From contig DWWP01000055.1 of the NCBI GenBank assembly GCA_019119635.1, positions 1-39,769 of the forward strand: a DNA stretch of 39,769 nt, written 5' to 3'. Source of the DNA: Candidatus Dietzia intestinipullorum. GTDB lineage: Bacteria; Actinomycetota; Actinomycetes; Mycobacteriales; Mycobacteriaceae. The position numbers and the translations under genes are program-made. Below are positions 1 to 6,937 of the stretch, piece after piece (within the stretch, counting starts at the first letter, position 1; every line of letters begins with the position of its first letter). The notes beneath the pieces are model-generated. The model was not told the origin of the DNA. It searched no databases and saw nothing but the letters and a program-made list of their open reading frames with translations.

Positions 1-148
1 AGTTCTCGGGCACATGCGGGCGAGCATCGGGATCCGTAGCGTGGGCACTCGGTGAGGCGATACCGGAGAGTCCGTAAACGAGCAGGGTGATCATCACGAT
101 GATGACCGATTTCCATGCAATCGACGTATAGTGAGTGGCGTGAGTCAC
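1..148 (-). CDS. Secreted protein of unknown function, N-terminal part (runs off the window)
   Basis: Only the first 49 codons are inside the window. From the GTG at 146-148 the frame stays open to the edge. It encodes a short basic/polar N-terminus with Lys13, a hydrophobic core at about residues 14-30, and Ala-His-Ala at 35-37, a good signal peptidase I site. The mature part starts with a polar, Asp/Pro-rich stretch. The protein is therefore probably exported; no family can be named from the piece present. A TATACA hexamer ends six bases before the GTG, so the mRNA may be leaderless, and an inverted repeat covers that hexamer. An ATG in another frame gives an unconvincing Arg/His-rich product, so I prefer this GTG. 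Confidence 0.55.
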   Translation of the reverse strand, partial: MTHATHYTSIAWKSVIIVMITLLVYGLSGIASPSAHATDPDARPHVPEN

Positions 149-150
149 AC

Positions 151-167
151 CGTGTGTATAGCACACG
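151..167 (-). promoter_or_regulatory. Inverted repeat over the -10 box of the secreted-protein gene
   Basis: CGTGTG (151-156) and CACACG (162-167) are perfect six-base arms around a five-base spacer. Read on the minus strand, a TATACA hexamer (160 to 155), preceded by TGC as in an extended -10, lies within the repeat and ends six bases before the GTG start at 148. This is where a repressor operator would sit. The regulator is unknown. Confidence 0.4.
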
Positions 168-504
168 TTCCTACTTAGTGGTGGTGACTCATTCGAGGGC
201 AGAACGGCAGGGACCGCCTTGAAAACCGCATTTCTGCTCATTCCATGCTGCCACCGTTGTGCAAGTCACCAACTCAGCTATGGGAGACACGCCCTAGCAG
301 GCTCATAGGGTGTCGTTGACTAGTGCCCTCACGGATAGAGTGGGCAAGGGGTGTCCGTTCGCATTCTTGTCGTTTCGGCCAGGAGGGCCGGCAGTTTTCC
401 CCGCACGAGGCTCGCCCCGTTACATGTGCATTCCGAATTGGAGATGGTGGGACCCCGCGCGAGACTGCCCTTCCACCACGTTGAAAGGAAGCGCCCACAC
501 GGGG
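168..504. other. Stretch without a recognisable gene
   Basis: Both strands hold only short open frames with no convincing codon use, start signal or family resemblance. A weak stem (GACAC...GTGTC) occurs around 285-312. The base composition is visibly less GC-rich than the rest of the window. It separates the secreted-protein gene from the 3' end of the ABC permease gene. No RNA gene was recognised. Confidence 0.5.
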
Positions 505-1236
505 CTACGGGGCGTCACGTCTGGCGTGCAGTACCGCAGCCGCACCCATCAGGACGAGGACGGGAACGAGAACGGCGAGGACGGGGACCGCTGTGATGTC
601 CTCGAGGTTGACTTGGCCGAGTGCGCTGGTAAGGAGCGCGTGGCTGGCGGTGAAAGGTAGCCAGGGGGTGATCTTCTCGAGCATGGGGATCTGGACCATG
701 AGCTGTTCGATTAGGAGCATCCAGGTGATCGGTGCGGCGACCGCGGCTGCCACCGATCGTGTGATGACGGCTAGCGATGTCGCCATCAGGGACCAGAGGA
801 GAACGATTACTCCATATAGGCCGAGGTAGGCCCAGCCGCGGCCGGTCATAACAAGTCCGTCTGGATAGAACAGCGCCGTCATCAAGGCCAGGCACATGCC
901 TACGACGTAGGTGAGGGTTAGGAAGACTGACGTGACCATGTACTGGGCGGCGAGAGAGGACCACCTGTGCTGCTGGGTGAGGAAAGAGATGGCGGGCGAG
1001 CCTGAACGAATCTCGGTGGCAGTGTAGGTGCCGGCGAACACGATTGCCAGGACGTGGAAAATGCTTGCGCACTTACCGAAGTCGCTGGCGTCGATTGGGC
1101 CCTGGTACGTGGGGTCGTAGATGATGCCCATGACGATGATCGGCCCGAAGCAGCAGCCGATCAGGAGTGCTGCAAAGATGCCGGTGGAGCGCAGGGACAG
1201 CAACCTTCGCGCCTCGGCTCGGATGGCGGGGCTCAC
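505..1236 (-). CDS. ABC-2 type transporter permease (BcrB-like)
   Basis: A 243-residue integral membrane protein with about six hydrophobic segments and a short cytoplasmic N-terminus, the size and topology of ABC-2 permeases such as BcrB of bacitracin resistance operons. It would form the membrane part of the exporter whose ATPase is encoded just upstream. The chosen GTG (1234-1236) overlaps the stop of the ATPase gene by four bases, so the two are translationally coupled. The longer open frame upstream of this GTG is only the shadow of the ATPase gene. Substrate specificity cannot be read from the sequence. The bacitracin/cell-envelope role is inferred from the neighbouring PAP2 phosphatase and two-component system. 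Confidence 0.85.
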   Translation of the reverse strand: MSPAIRAEARRLLSLRSTGIFAALLIGCCFGPIIVMGIIYDPTYQGPIDASDFGKCASIFHVLAIVFAGTYTATEIRSGSPAISFLTQQHRWSSLAAQYMVTSVFLTLTYVVGMCLALMTALFYPDGLVMTGRGWAYLGLYGVIVLLWSLMATSLAVITRSVAAAVAAPITWMLLIEQLMVQIPMLEKITPWLPFTASHALLTSALGQVNLEDITAVPVLAVLVPVLVLMGAAAVLHARRDAP

Positions 1237-2153
1237 AGTCGTTCGTCTCCTGCGGTGTAATCGGAGGAAGCAGCGGTCAGGTCGAGGAACAAGTCCTCGA
1301 GCCGGATGGGCTCTTCGCCAAGCGAAGTGATGAGTACATTGAGTTCCCTGCAGACGCGTGAGAGCGCGGTCGTGTCCGGGATCGCGTCGTCGAAGGCTAC
1401 GCGGAGTTCCTCGGCGTCGCCGCCGACGGTGACGCCGAGACCGGAAAGCTTCGTGGCGAGGCGGGCATTGTCCTCGGTGCTGATCCGCGCCTCTCGCCCG
1501 CGCGTGAGCGCGAGATCGGTTGTCTCCCACTCGCCTAGCAGCCGCCCCTGCCCGATGATGACGAGCCTCTCGGCCAGGGTCTCCATCTCGGTGAGCAGGT
1601 GGGAGGAAACGAGCACTGCGTGCCCTTGGCCGGCGAGAGAGCGCAGGTAGGTGCGCATCCACTCCATACCCTGAGGGTCCAGGCCGTTCATCGGCTCATC
1701 AAGGATGATGTTCCGCGGCTTGCCTAGCATGGCAGTGGCGATGCCGAGACGCTGCTTCATTCCCAGGGAGTAGGCCCCGACGCGCCGACGCGCGGCCGTG
1801 GTCATGCCGACGGCGGCCAGGGCCTCTCGGGAGCTGAACACGGGCAGACGTGCGGAGGCCGCGACGGTTTCCAGGTGGGCCAGTCCGGTGCGTCCGGGGT
1901 GAAACCAGGACGTGTCGAGCACGGCACCGGCAACGAGGGCGGGACGGTTGTGACCGGACAGCGGCAGGCCATCGATCAGGGCGGTGCCCGAGGTCGGGCG
2001 GTCGATCCCGAGCATGGCCCTCATTGTTGTCGACTTGCCCGCGCCGTTCGGCCCCAGAAACCCAGTGATGACGCCATCGGGAACCGAGAACGTGACGTCG
2101 TCGACCGCCGTGACCCTACGATAGCGCTTGGACAGATGCTCGACCTCGATCAT
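1233..2153 (-). CDS. ABC transporter ATP-binding protein (BcrA-like)
   Basis: A 306-residue ATPase of the ABC-2 drug-export type. Walker A is GPNGAGKST at about residues 34-42, the signature is a YSLGMKQRL variant, and Walker B is IILDEP followed by MNGLDP. The His of the H-loop follows in SSHLL. The C-terminal ~90 residues are the variable domain usual in BcrA/NatA-type ATPases, and the length equals that reported for BcrA. The ATG at 2151-2153 overlaps the PAP2 stop by four bases (ATGA), and its own stop overlaps the permease start, so PAP2, ATPase and permease form one coupled operon. Probable function: powering export of, or relief from, a cell-envelope-active antibiotic. The exact substrate is inference. 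Confidence 0.88.
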   Translation of the reverse strand: MIEVEHLSKRYRRVTAVDDVTFSVPDGVITGFLGPNGAGKSTTMRAMLGIDRPTSGTALIDGLPLSGHNRPALVAGAVLDTSWFHPGRTGLAHLETVAASARLPVFSSREALAAVGMTTAARRRVGAYSLGMKQRLGIATAMLGKPRNIILDEPMNGLDPQGMEWMRTYLRSLAGQGHAVLVSSHLLTEMETLAERLVIIGQGRLLGEWETTDLALTRGREARISTEDNARLATKLSGLGVTVGGDAEELRVAFDDAIPDTTALSRVCRELNVLITSLGEEPIRLEDLFLDLTAASSDYTAGDERL

Positions 2154-2872
2154 GCCCAGCCGTCCCTCTTCGACTCTGCGTCTCCCGCGGCGGCCAACAT
2201 TCGGTCGAGTAGTGGGCGGATGGCAATCACGACGCCAGCGACGACGAGCATTCCCAATGCCAGCCCGGAGAGGACGTCGTGGGCATAGTGGACGCCGGCC
2301 AGCACACGCGAGACGGCGATGCCGACGGCAATCGGGACTGCGACCCAGCCCGCGCGCGTGAGGACGCTGATGCAGGCGGTGGCGAAGGCCGCGGCCAGCA
2401 CCGCGTGGTTCGAAGGCCACGACCAGTCACCCGCAGCGGGACATGCGATCACAGTGGCCAGGTCTGCCGCTGTGCACGGCCGCGGCTCGGCGACCAGGAC
2501 CTTGATCCCCTCGCTGAGCGCATAGGCGGCGATGACACCTGCACCGGCGCTGACTAGCGTCCAGAACCGGCGACGGGACCGGAAGAAGGCCCAAAGCGCC
2601 ACAGCAGCCACCAGGGTCACGAGCGCCAACAGCCCCTTGCTTGCGACCAAGTCGATACTACCTTCCAGCCCAGACCCGTTCGCCCAGTGCACCGCTCTCA
2701 TGTACACCTCCTCGCGCACCGAATAAGCCAGAGTCGCGCCAACAACGAGCACTGTCGCCACGACCAATACCCAGCTAACTCTGGGCACCCGCCGAGACTT
2801 GCTTTCTCGAGGCGGCGAAATCGCTATTAGCGTTGAGTCTGTGTCCATGGATTCAACGCTATGAACGTCCAT
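2150..2872 (-). CDS. PAP2-family membrane phosphatase (BcrC-like undecaprenyl pyrophosphate phosphatase candidate)
   Basis: A 240-residue membrane protein with all three PAP2 signature motifs. These are K124-x6-R131-P132, P153-S-N-H156, and S188-R-x3-G-x-H195-x3-D199, which supply the lysine, arginines and catalytic histidines of the phosphatase site. Hydrophobic segments precede and surround the motifs. In bacitracin-resistance operons a PAP2 protein (BcrC) dephosphorylates undecaprenyl pyrophosphate. Its position as first gene before a BcrA/BcrB-type transporter suggests the same here, although other lipid phosphates are possible. Two starts are plausible: ATG 2872, with AGGA close by, and ATG 2848. 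The gene is divergent from a histidine kinase gene, with a 22-base inverted repeat between them. Confidence 0.85.
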   Translation of the reverse strand: MDVHSVESMDTDSTLIAISPPRESKSRRVPRVSWVLVVATVLVVGATLAYSVREEVYMRAVHWANGSGLEGSIDLVASKGLLALVTLVAAVALWAFFRSRRRFWTLVSAGAGVIAAYALSEGIKVLVAEPRPCTAADLATVIACPAAGDWSWPSNHAVLAAAFATACISVLTRAGWVAVPIAVGIAVSRVLAGVHYAHDVLSGLALGMLVVAGVVIAIRPLLDRMLAAAGDAESKRDGWA

Positions 2873-2903
2873 GGTCCTGCGAATCTGCCAGAGTGCTTCA
2901 CTC

Positions 2904-2925
2904 GTCTATGCCATTGGACATAGAC
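2904..2925. promoter_or_regulatory. Perfect inverted repeat between divergent PAP2-ABC and kinase-regulator operons
   Basis: GTCTATG (2904-2910) and CATAGAC (2919-2925) are exact complements separated by eight bases. The repeat lies in the 109-base gap between the two divergent operons. It is a good candidate for the dimer site of the NarL-type regulator encoded at 4373-5038. No clear -35/-10 pair could be placed with confidence on either side. Confidence 0.45.
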
Positions 2926-2981
2926 CAGGATCGCGTTGACTGCATGTTTGGCAGAGTTGGACGGAGGAGCTGTCTGGGACA

Positions 2982-4376
2982 ATGGAGTCCATGAGGATCG
3001 TGGGCAGGACACCGCTGCGGCGAGGTGCAGAAGTGTTGAGCGCCGCTGTGTTCGGTCTCCTGGCCGCCGTGCCTGAGCCCGGCCTGATGATCGTTCTGCT
3101 CCTTGGACTCGTCGCCATTGCCATCGGTGCCTGGTCGCGTGGGCTCCGCGTCGGACTGTGGGGGCTGACCGTCCTCGTCGCGGCCAGCGCGGCTCGGGCC
3201 ATGTTAGTGGACGGGCATTGGATCTATCTCTCCGAAGAGCTGCCTCCGGCCCTGCTGCGAGCAGGGGTGCCATGGCTGGCCGCGGTCGCGTTGCGCCAGT
3301 ACGTCAATCTGGGCCGGCAGGCCGATCAGGAACGCGAGCTGAAGCGGCGCGAACGGGTCGCTGAACTCGAGCGGCGCTCCACAGCCGAGCGGCTGGATCT
3401 TGCTCAGTCGCTCCATGACGATCTCGGGCATTCGCTGAGTCTCGTCGCATTGACCGTCGCTCGCCTCGAGCTCAACTCATCGTTGCCGGACTCCTCGCGG
3501 GCAGCACTTTCGAACGCGCGGCTGGAAATCGCCCAAGCCGTCGAACGCTTGGGAAACTCAGTCGTGAGCCTGCGAACAGGGGAACCTCTGGACCCAACAG
3601 GAACCGAAACGGCGGAGACGGTCATCCGCAGAGCACGCGACGCCGGGGCACGCATCGACGTCACCGGGCTCCCGGGCGACTTCCGGCTCGACATTTTCGG
3701 GCGAGATCTCGTCCAGCGCGTCCTCAGAGAGGCAATCACGAACGCGACCCGTTATGCACCAGGCGAGACGATCACCGTCCTCGTGACGGACACCGGCGAT
3801 AGGCTCCGGGTCAGCGTCTCCAATCGGGTGCTGCACGGGCACGGTTTTATGCGCACTTCCGGTACTGGTCTCGCCGGGCTCAGGCACACCCTGTCTGCGG
3901 CCGGCGGCGATCTCGAGGCGACACAGCAGAAGGACCGCTTCGTCGTCACGGCTACGTTTCCAGTCGCCGAGGGCCCCTCGAGCATTGGCGACGAGGGCGG
4001 AGAGGAAATCGGGGACGATGAACCTCGATCGGGTTCCACCAGGCGTGCACGCCGGCGTCTGGTCCTGGCTACCGTCGCAGTAATTGTGGCAGGGCTCGCG
4101 GTCGGCGAAGCGGCATCGCATCTCCAGAAGAGCCGGACGGTACTGTCTCCCGATGACTTCGCATCGCTCTCGGTCGGAGACACCCGAGAGGACGTGCTCC
4201 CTCTGCTTCCCGACCACGAGCTGCCACCGCGACGCGGCGAGACGCGCCAGCCGGGGTGCCACTCCTACGCGGTGACCGCAGACTCTTTCAACGACGCCGC
4301 CGGCGATGTCCATCGGGTCTGCTTCCACGGCGATTCTGTCGCAGAACTCGAGTACGTCACGGGGGAAGACCGATGA
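2982..4376 (+). CDS. Sensor histidine kinase (HisKA_3 type) with an added C-terminal membrane anchor and outside domain
   Basis: A 464-residue kinase. Residues 15-105 hold several hydrophobic segments, followed by a coiled basic/acidic linker. The phosphoacceptor His is H145 in the SLHDDLGHSLS dimerisation helix typical of NarX/DesK kinases. The ATP-binding domain has an REAITNATRYAP N-box and a SGTGLAGL G-box. The usual protein would end near residue 330. Here a charged linker leads to a further transmembrane helix (about 360-377) and a ~75-residue tail with two cysteines, probably outside the membrane. The tail opens with a pattern (LSVGDTREDVLPLL) that recalls SmpA/OmlA or BLIP-like modules. 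ATG 2982 and ATG 2991 are both possible. It overlaps the regulator gene by four bases. Confidence 0.88.
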   Translation: MESMRIVGRTPLRRGAEVLSAAVFGLLAAVPEPGLMIVLLLGLVAIAIGAWSRGLRVGLWGLTVLVAASAARAMLVDGHWIYLSEELPPALLRAGVPWLAAVALRQYVNLGRQADQERELKRRERVAELERRSTAERLDLAQSLHDDLGHSLSLVALTVARLELNSSLPDSSRAALSNARLEIAQAVERLGNSVVSLRTGEPLDPTGTETAETVIRRARDAGARIDVTGLPGDFRLDIFGRDLVQRVLREAITNATRYAPGETITVLVTDTGDRLRVSVSNRVLHGHGFMRTSGTGLAGLRHTLSAAGGDLEATQQKDRFVVTATFPVAEGPSSIGDEGGEEIGDDEPRSGSTRRARRRLVLATVAVIVAGLAVGEAASHLQKSRTVLSPDDFASLSVGDTREDVLPLLPDHELPPRRGETRQPGCHSYAVTADSFNDAAGDVHRVCFHGDSVAELEYVTGEDR

Positions 4377-5038
4377 ACGACCGCAACAGCGTCATCCGGG
4401 TCGCGGTGGTCGACGACGAACCGCTCGTGAGAGCCGGGATCGTCGGGGTCCTCGAGACCGACCCCGGCATCGAAGTCGTATGCCAGGCTTCGGACGGGAT
4501 CTCGGCCCTGGAGCTGGTCAACACGCACATCCCAGACGTGGTGCTGCTCGACATCCAGATGCCCGGATTCACCGGCCTGGAGGTGCTCCAGCGACTCCGC
4601 ACGCGCCCGATGCGGGTGCCGTGCCTGATCGTTACCACCTTCGGCGAGGACGACTACGTCATGGAGGCCATCCGATCCGACGCAGACGGGTTCGTGCTCA
4701 AGTCCGGTGACCCGCGCCAGCTCCTTGCGGCCGTGCACGCCATCGCGGGCCACGGGGCCTTCTTCTCCCCGTCGATCGCCAGGAGGTTGCTCGATTCCGC
4801 CGTCGTGGATCGCTACTCCGCCTACACCGACGCCCTGAGCCGCTTCGAGCAGCTGACGCCGCGCGAGCAGGAGATCCTCATTAGGCTCAGCGAGGGGGCG
4901 ACGAACGCCGAAATCGCGACCGATCTTCATCTGGCCGCCGGCACGGTCAAGGTTCACGTCTCCTCGATCCTGAGGACGACCGGTGCCAGGAACCGCGTCG
5001 AGGCCGCACTTATCGCGATCCGCGCCCGCCGGGTATAA
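4373..5038 (+). CDS. Response regulator, NarL/FixJ (LuxR-HTH) family
   Basis: A 221-residue two-domain regulator. The receiver domain (about 8-125) has the acidic pair D14/D15, the phosphoacceptor D60 in VVLLDIQMPG, the conserved Thr in VTTF and the Lys in FVLKSGD. The C-terminal LuxR-type helix-turn-helix (about 160-215) shows LTPREQEIL, ATNAEIA and GTVKVHVSSIL. The ATG at 4373 overlaps the kinase stop by four bases (ATGA), so kinase and regulator are a coupled pair. The longer reading frame starting at 4256 is the kinase gene in another frame. The divergent PAP2-ABC operon is the obvious target, probably through the inverted repeat at 2904-2925; this is inference from layout. Confidence 0.93.
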   Translation: MNDRNSVIRVAVVDDEPLVRAGIVGVLETDPGIEVVCQASDGISALELVNTHIPDVVLLDIQMPGFTGLEVLQRLRTRPMRVPCLIVTTFGEDDYVMEAIRSDADGFVLKSGDPRQLLAAVHAIAGHGAFFSPSIARRLLDSAVVDRYSAYTDALSRFEQLTPREQEILIRLSEGATNAEIATDLHLAAGTVKVHVSSILRTTGARNRVEAALIAIRARRV

Positions 5039-5475
5039 CTGACATCGCAGTCACAGCAAAAAAGCTTGCGCTACCGTGCTGAAGCTGGCTGCTGGGCACA
5101 TTCGAGCACCTGTCGCAGTTGGAACCTCCGACTGCTGATCACCCGACTCATACTCACCGCATGGGGCGGTATGGCGGCACCTGCACGGCCACGTCGGTGG
5201 AGACGAGGCCCCTCACCTGTAAAACGACCCCGGGCTGCGGGTTTGAGGGTGTGTCGTGCATGAGAACTCCGGCAGGTCGGTGAGCCCGATTCCGAACCCC
5301 GTTCTGAGTCCTTAGTCAGGCAGTTCACCTGCCAAGTACTCGCTCGCCCTCGCCCATCACGAGTGACCTTTCAGCGCCCTCCTCGTCTACTCATCCCGAC
5401 CTGCACGCCAGCCTTCAGTAGGCACCCACCGAGCCTCCTGTTGCCTATCGTTCTCAACCCCTGATTCGAGCCACC
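5039..5475. other. Stretch without a recognisable gene, ending in transposon debris
   Basis: No frame on either strand carries a credible product. Short inverted repeats occur, such as GGCAG-N5-CTGCC at 5319-5333, but none has a U-tract that would make a convincing terminator for the upstream regulator gene. It borders a transposase fragment, so it may be the residue of a decayed mobile element. Confidence 0.45.
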
Positions 5476-5544
5476 ACGCGTCTTGCATCGCTCGACCAGC
5501 CGGCGGCGTCCCTCGATGCTGAGCGGGGCGTTGGCGTGGCTCAT
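5476..5544 (-). pseudogene. N-terminal scrap of an IS481-family transposase
   Basis: From the ATG at 5542-5544 about 23 codons match the characteristic opening of IS481-family transposases (MSHANAPLSIEGRRRL, then VERCKTR). The usual continuation, a helix-turn-helix beginning near PIAHVAAE, is missing and the frame runs on as unrelated sequence to a stop. The start overlaps the last bases of the MarR-family gene (ATGA). The element was therefore cut after about 70 bases, or only its 5' end was captured. The identification rests on memory of the family N-terminus and on a short match, but the motif is distinctive. Confidence 0.6.
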
Positions 5545-5978
5545 GCGTCCATCTCGTAGGAGCGGTCCATTAGGTCGGTCATTGCCTGCTGAAAGTCGCG
5601 GCGCTTCTTGTCGCTCCAGCCTCTGGTCAGGTCAGCGAACACTTCCTCCTGCCAACGATGCGCCTGGTCCAGCATCGACCGGCCCGCAGAGGTGAGTGAT
5701 GCTTCGCGTCGTCGGCCATCCGTCGCGGACGCTGCCATGACGAGGTACCCGGCTGCGGTGGCGCTCTTGATCAACCGTGACGCGCCGCTCTGGTCGATCC
5801 CGACCTCCTGCGCGATCGCGTTCACCGTTGCCGGGGTAGCGCGCAGCCTCAGCGCATGGACAGCCTCGCACACGAGCACGAGCCGCCCCTGCTCACCGCC
5901 AGTGTCCGCTGTGACAGACCGACGTGACCAGTGCCTGACGAAATGGAACAGGACCTGTCCCGGGCCGAGGTCTGTCAC
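5541..5978 (-). CDS. MarR-family transcriptional regulator
   Basis: A 145-residue winged-helix regulator. The recognition region is about residues 52-80 (VNAIAQEVGIDQSGASRLI, then KSATAAGYL), and the wing carries the family-typical ATDGRRREASLT with following SAGR. Helices at both ends would form the dimer interface. It is the second gene of a two-gene operon: its ATG (5978) overlaps the stop of the NTF2-like gene by four bases. The perfect palindrome over the operon's -10 box at 6363-6381 is a natural autoregulatory site. The last codon abuts transposase debris, so the final few residues may have been altered by that insertion. The ligand is unknown. Confidence 0.88.
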   Translation of the reverse strand: MTDLGPGQVLFHFVRHWSRRSVTADTGGEQGRLVLVCEAVHALRLRATPATVNAIAQEVGIDQSGASRLIKSATAAGYLVMAASATDGRRREASLTSAGRSMLDQAHRWQEEVFADLTRGWSDKKRRDFQQAMTDLMDRSYEMDA

Positions 5979-6355
5979 TCGGTTGCCGCCATCTCGCGGC
6001 AGATGTAGGCCAACTCGAGAGCGGCCTTGAGGTCCGGCAGCCTGAGAGCAGCCGTGACCTTCCCGCCGGAAGCGCGGAAGACCGTCGCCACCCGCGTCGA
6101 TTCCGCGCTCTCGGGCCAGGTCGCGTCCTCCTCGACCACCATCAATCGCTCGCTAACGGGGTGCCAGGACCGTGAGACCAACTTGATCCCCGAACGCTCC
6201 ACCCATTCGGCAAACTGCGCAGGCGTGATCGGACCCGCGCCCTTCGGACCGAGCACGACGACTGGATCGCCTACCGCACGCTCAGATCGCTGCAGGTCGC
6301 GGGCATTGACGCTCGCATGCCACTCGTTGATCGCTTCTTCAAGGTTGGGTTCCAT
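5975..6355 (-). CDS. NTF2-like (SnoaL/DUF4440-type) small protein
   Basis: A 126-residue protein with the layout of the NTF2-like cone fold: an N-terminal helix with a conserved Trp (INEWHASVNARD), a strand with VVVLGPKG, a helix with AEWVERSG, and several C-terminal strands ending in a helix. Members include small enzymes and ligand-binding proteins, so no reaction can be assigned. It precedes and overlaps the MarR gene. A TATACT hexamer lies seven bases before the ATG, implying a leaderless or nearly leaderless mRNA. The pairing suggests a small-molecule-responsive, self-regulated cassette. Confidence 0.7.
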   Translation of the reverse strand: MEPNLEEAINEWHASVNARDLQRSERAVGDPVVVLGPKGAGPITPAQFAEWVERSGIKLVSRSWHPVSERLMVVEEDATWPESAESTRVATVFRASGGKVTAALRLPDLKAALELAYICREMAATE

Positions 6356-6362
6356 GACCAGA

Positions 6363-6381
6363 AGTATATGCGATTCGCATA
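6363..6381 (-). promoter_or_regulatory. -10 box TATACT overlapped by a perfect palindromic operator
   Basis: TATGCGA-T-TCGCATA at 6367-6381 is a perfect 15-base palindrome around one central base. On the minus strand the -10 hexamer TATACT occupies 6368 to 6363 and shares the palindrome's edge. The ATG at 6355 follows seven bases after the -10, so transcription probably begins at or next to the start codon. This is a textbook arrangement for repression by the MarR-type protein of the same operon. The -35 region is weak. Confidence 0.65.
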
Positions 6382-6421
6382 CATCTACATTCGGGTGGCT
6401 GCGCCATCAACCTTCTGCCCC

Positions 6422-6661
6422 GCAACAGCTAACGAGCGGATCGCGGCCCGGTCCGTCGCGATGGCGGCCGTGTGCGCGGAGGCCGGGGTGCCGTTCGTGC
6501 CGACGTTCGATGCCCTGCGCTCCGGTGGTGCGTGGATGCGGGGGGTCGAGGACGGCGACGGCGCGCACCCGGGCGCCGCCGGATACGAGGAGTTCACGCG
6601 GGTCGTCGCCGGCCCGGTCCTGGACTGGCTGCGCTCCCTGCCGGACGTCGAGCCCGGCTGA
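6422..6661 (+). pseudogene. C-terminal remnant of an SGNH/GDSL hydrolase
   Basis: About 80 codons correspond to the last third of an SGNH hydrolase: a helix with ANERIAARS, a strand with AGVPFVPTFDAL, and catalytic block V with Asp and His in DGAHPGAAGYEEF, followed by the usual C-terminal helix. The nucleophile block (GDS), block II and block III are absent, and the sequence upstream of about 6420 is unrelated. The frame is open further upstream only by chance. This is the beheaded end of a gene, and the break coincides with the visible change in base composition, as expected at an insertion boundary. Confidence 0.65.
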
Positions 6662-6679
6662 CTGTCCTGTCCGGCGCGG

Positions 6680-6707
6680 TTGCGGGTGTGCGGGAGGGGA
6701 TTACGCT
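6680..6707 (+). promoter_or_regulatory. Putative promoter of the small acidic protein gene
   Basis: TTGCGG (6680-6685) and TACGCT (6702-6707) are spaced by 16 bases and would start transcription near 6714, giving a short leader that contains the strong ribosome site before 6751. Confidence 0.35.
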
Positions 6708-6750
6708 GAATGGTGCCGTGTTCCCGCCCGCGGCGGTAGGAGGTTGATGC

Positions 6751-6885
6751 ATGACCCATCCGAAGCACGCTGACCGCACTGACGAGAAGTCTGCCGAGCA
6801 GGCCCGACACGAGCACGACGACGAGCTCGTCGACGAGTTGGTCGACGAGTCCTTCCCCGCCAGCGATCCCCCCGGGGAGTACTGA
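6751..6885 (+). CDS. Small acidic conserved hypothetical protein (44 aa)
   Basis: An AGGAGG ribosome-binding site (6738-6743) stands seven bases before the ATG, and a strong terminator follows the stop, so this short frame is very likely a gene. The product has a charged, His- and Asp/Glu-rich N-terminal half with a repeated ELVDELVDE segment. It ends in SFPASDPPGEY, a C-terminal signature I recognise from small bacterial proteins of unknown function. There is no membrane segment or signal peptide. The function is unknown. It is probably a single-gene transcription unit. Confidence 0.75.
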   Translation: MTHPKHADRTDEKSAEQARHEHDDELVDELVDESFPASDPPGEY

Positions 6886-6901
6886 CCGCCTGCGTTCCGT
6901 G

Positions 6902-6937
6902 ACGCCCCGTCGACCAGAGGGTCGGCGGGGCGTTTTT
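6902..6937 (+). terminator. Intrinsic terminator
   Basis: A 14-base-pair stem (6902-6915 with 6920-6933, one G-U pair) closes a four-base loop (AGAG) and is followed directly by a run of five T. It ends the small acidic protein gene. Confidence 0.9.

Noticed and set aside
310-660. 116-codon plus-strand frame at the left end
   Set aside because: There is no ribosome-binding site or family resemblance, the composition is rich in Pro/Arg/Gly, and it overlaps the 3' end of the permease gene.
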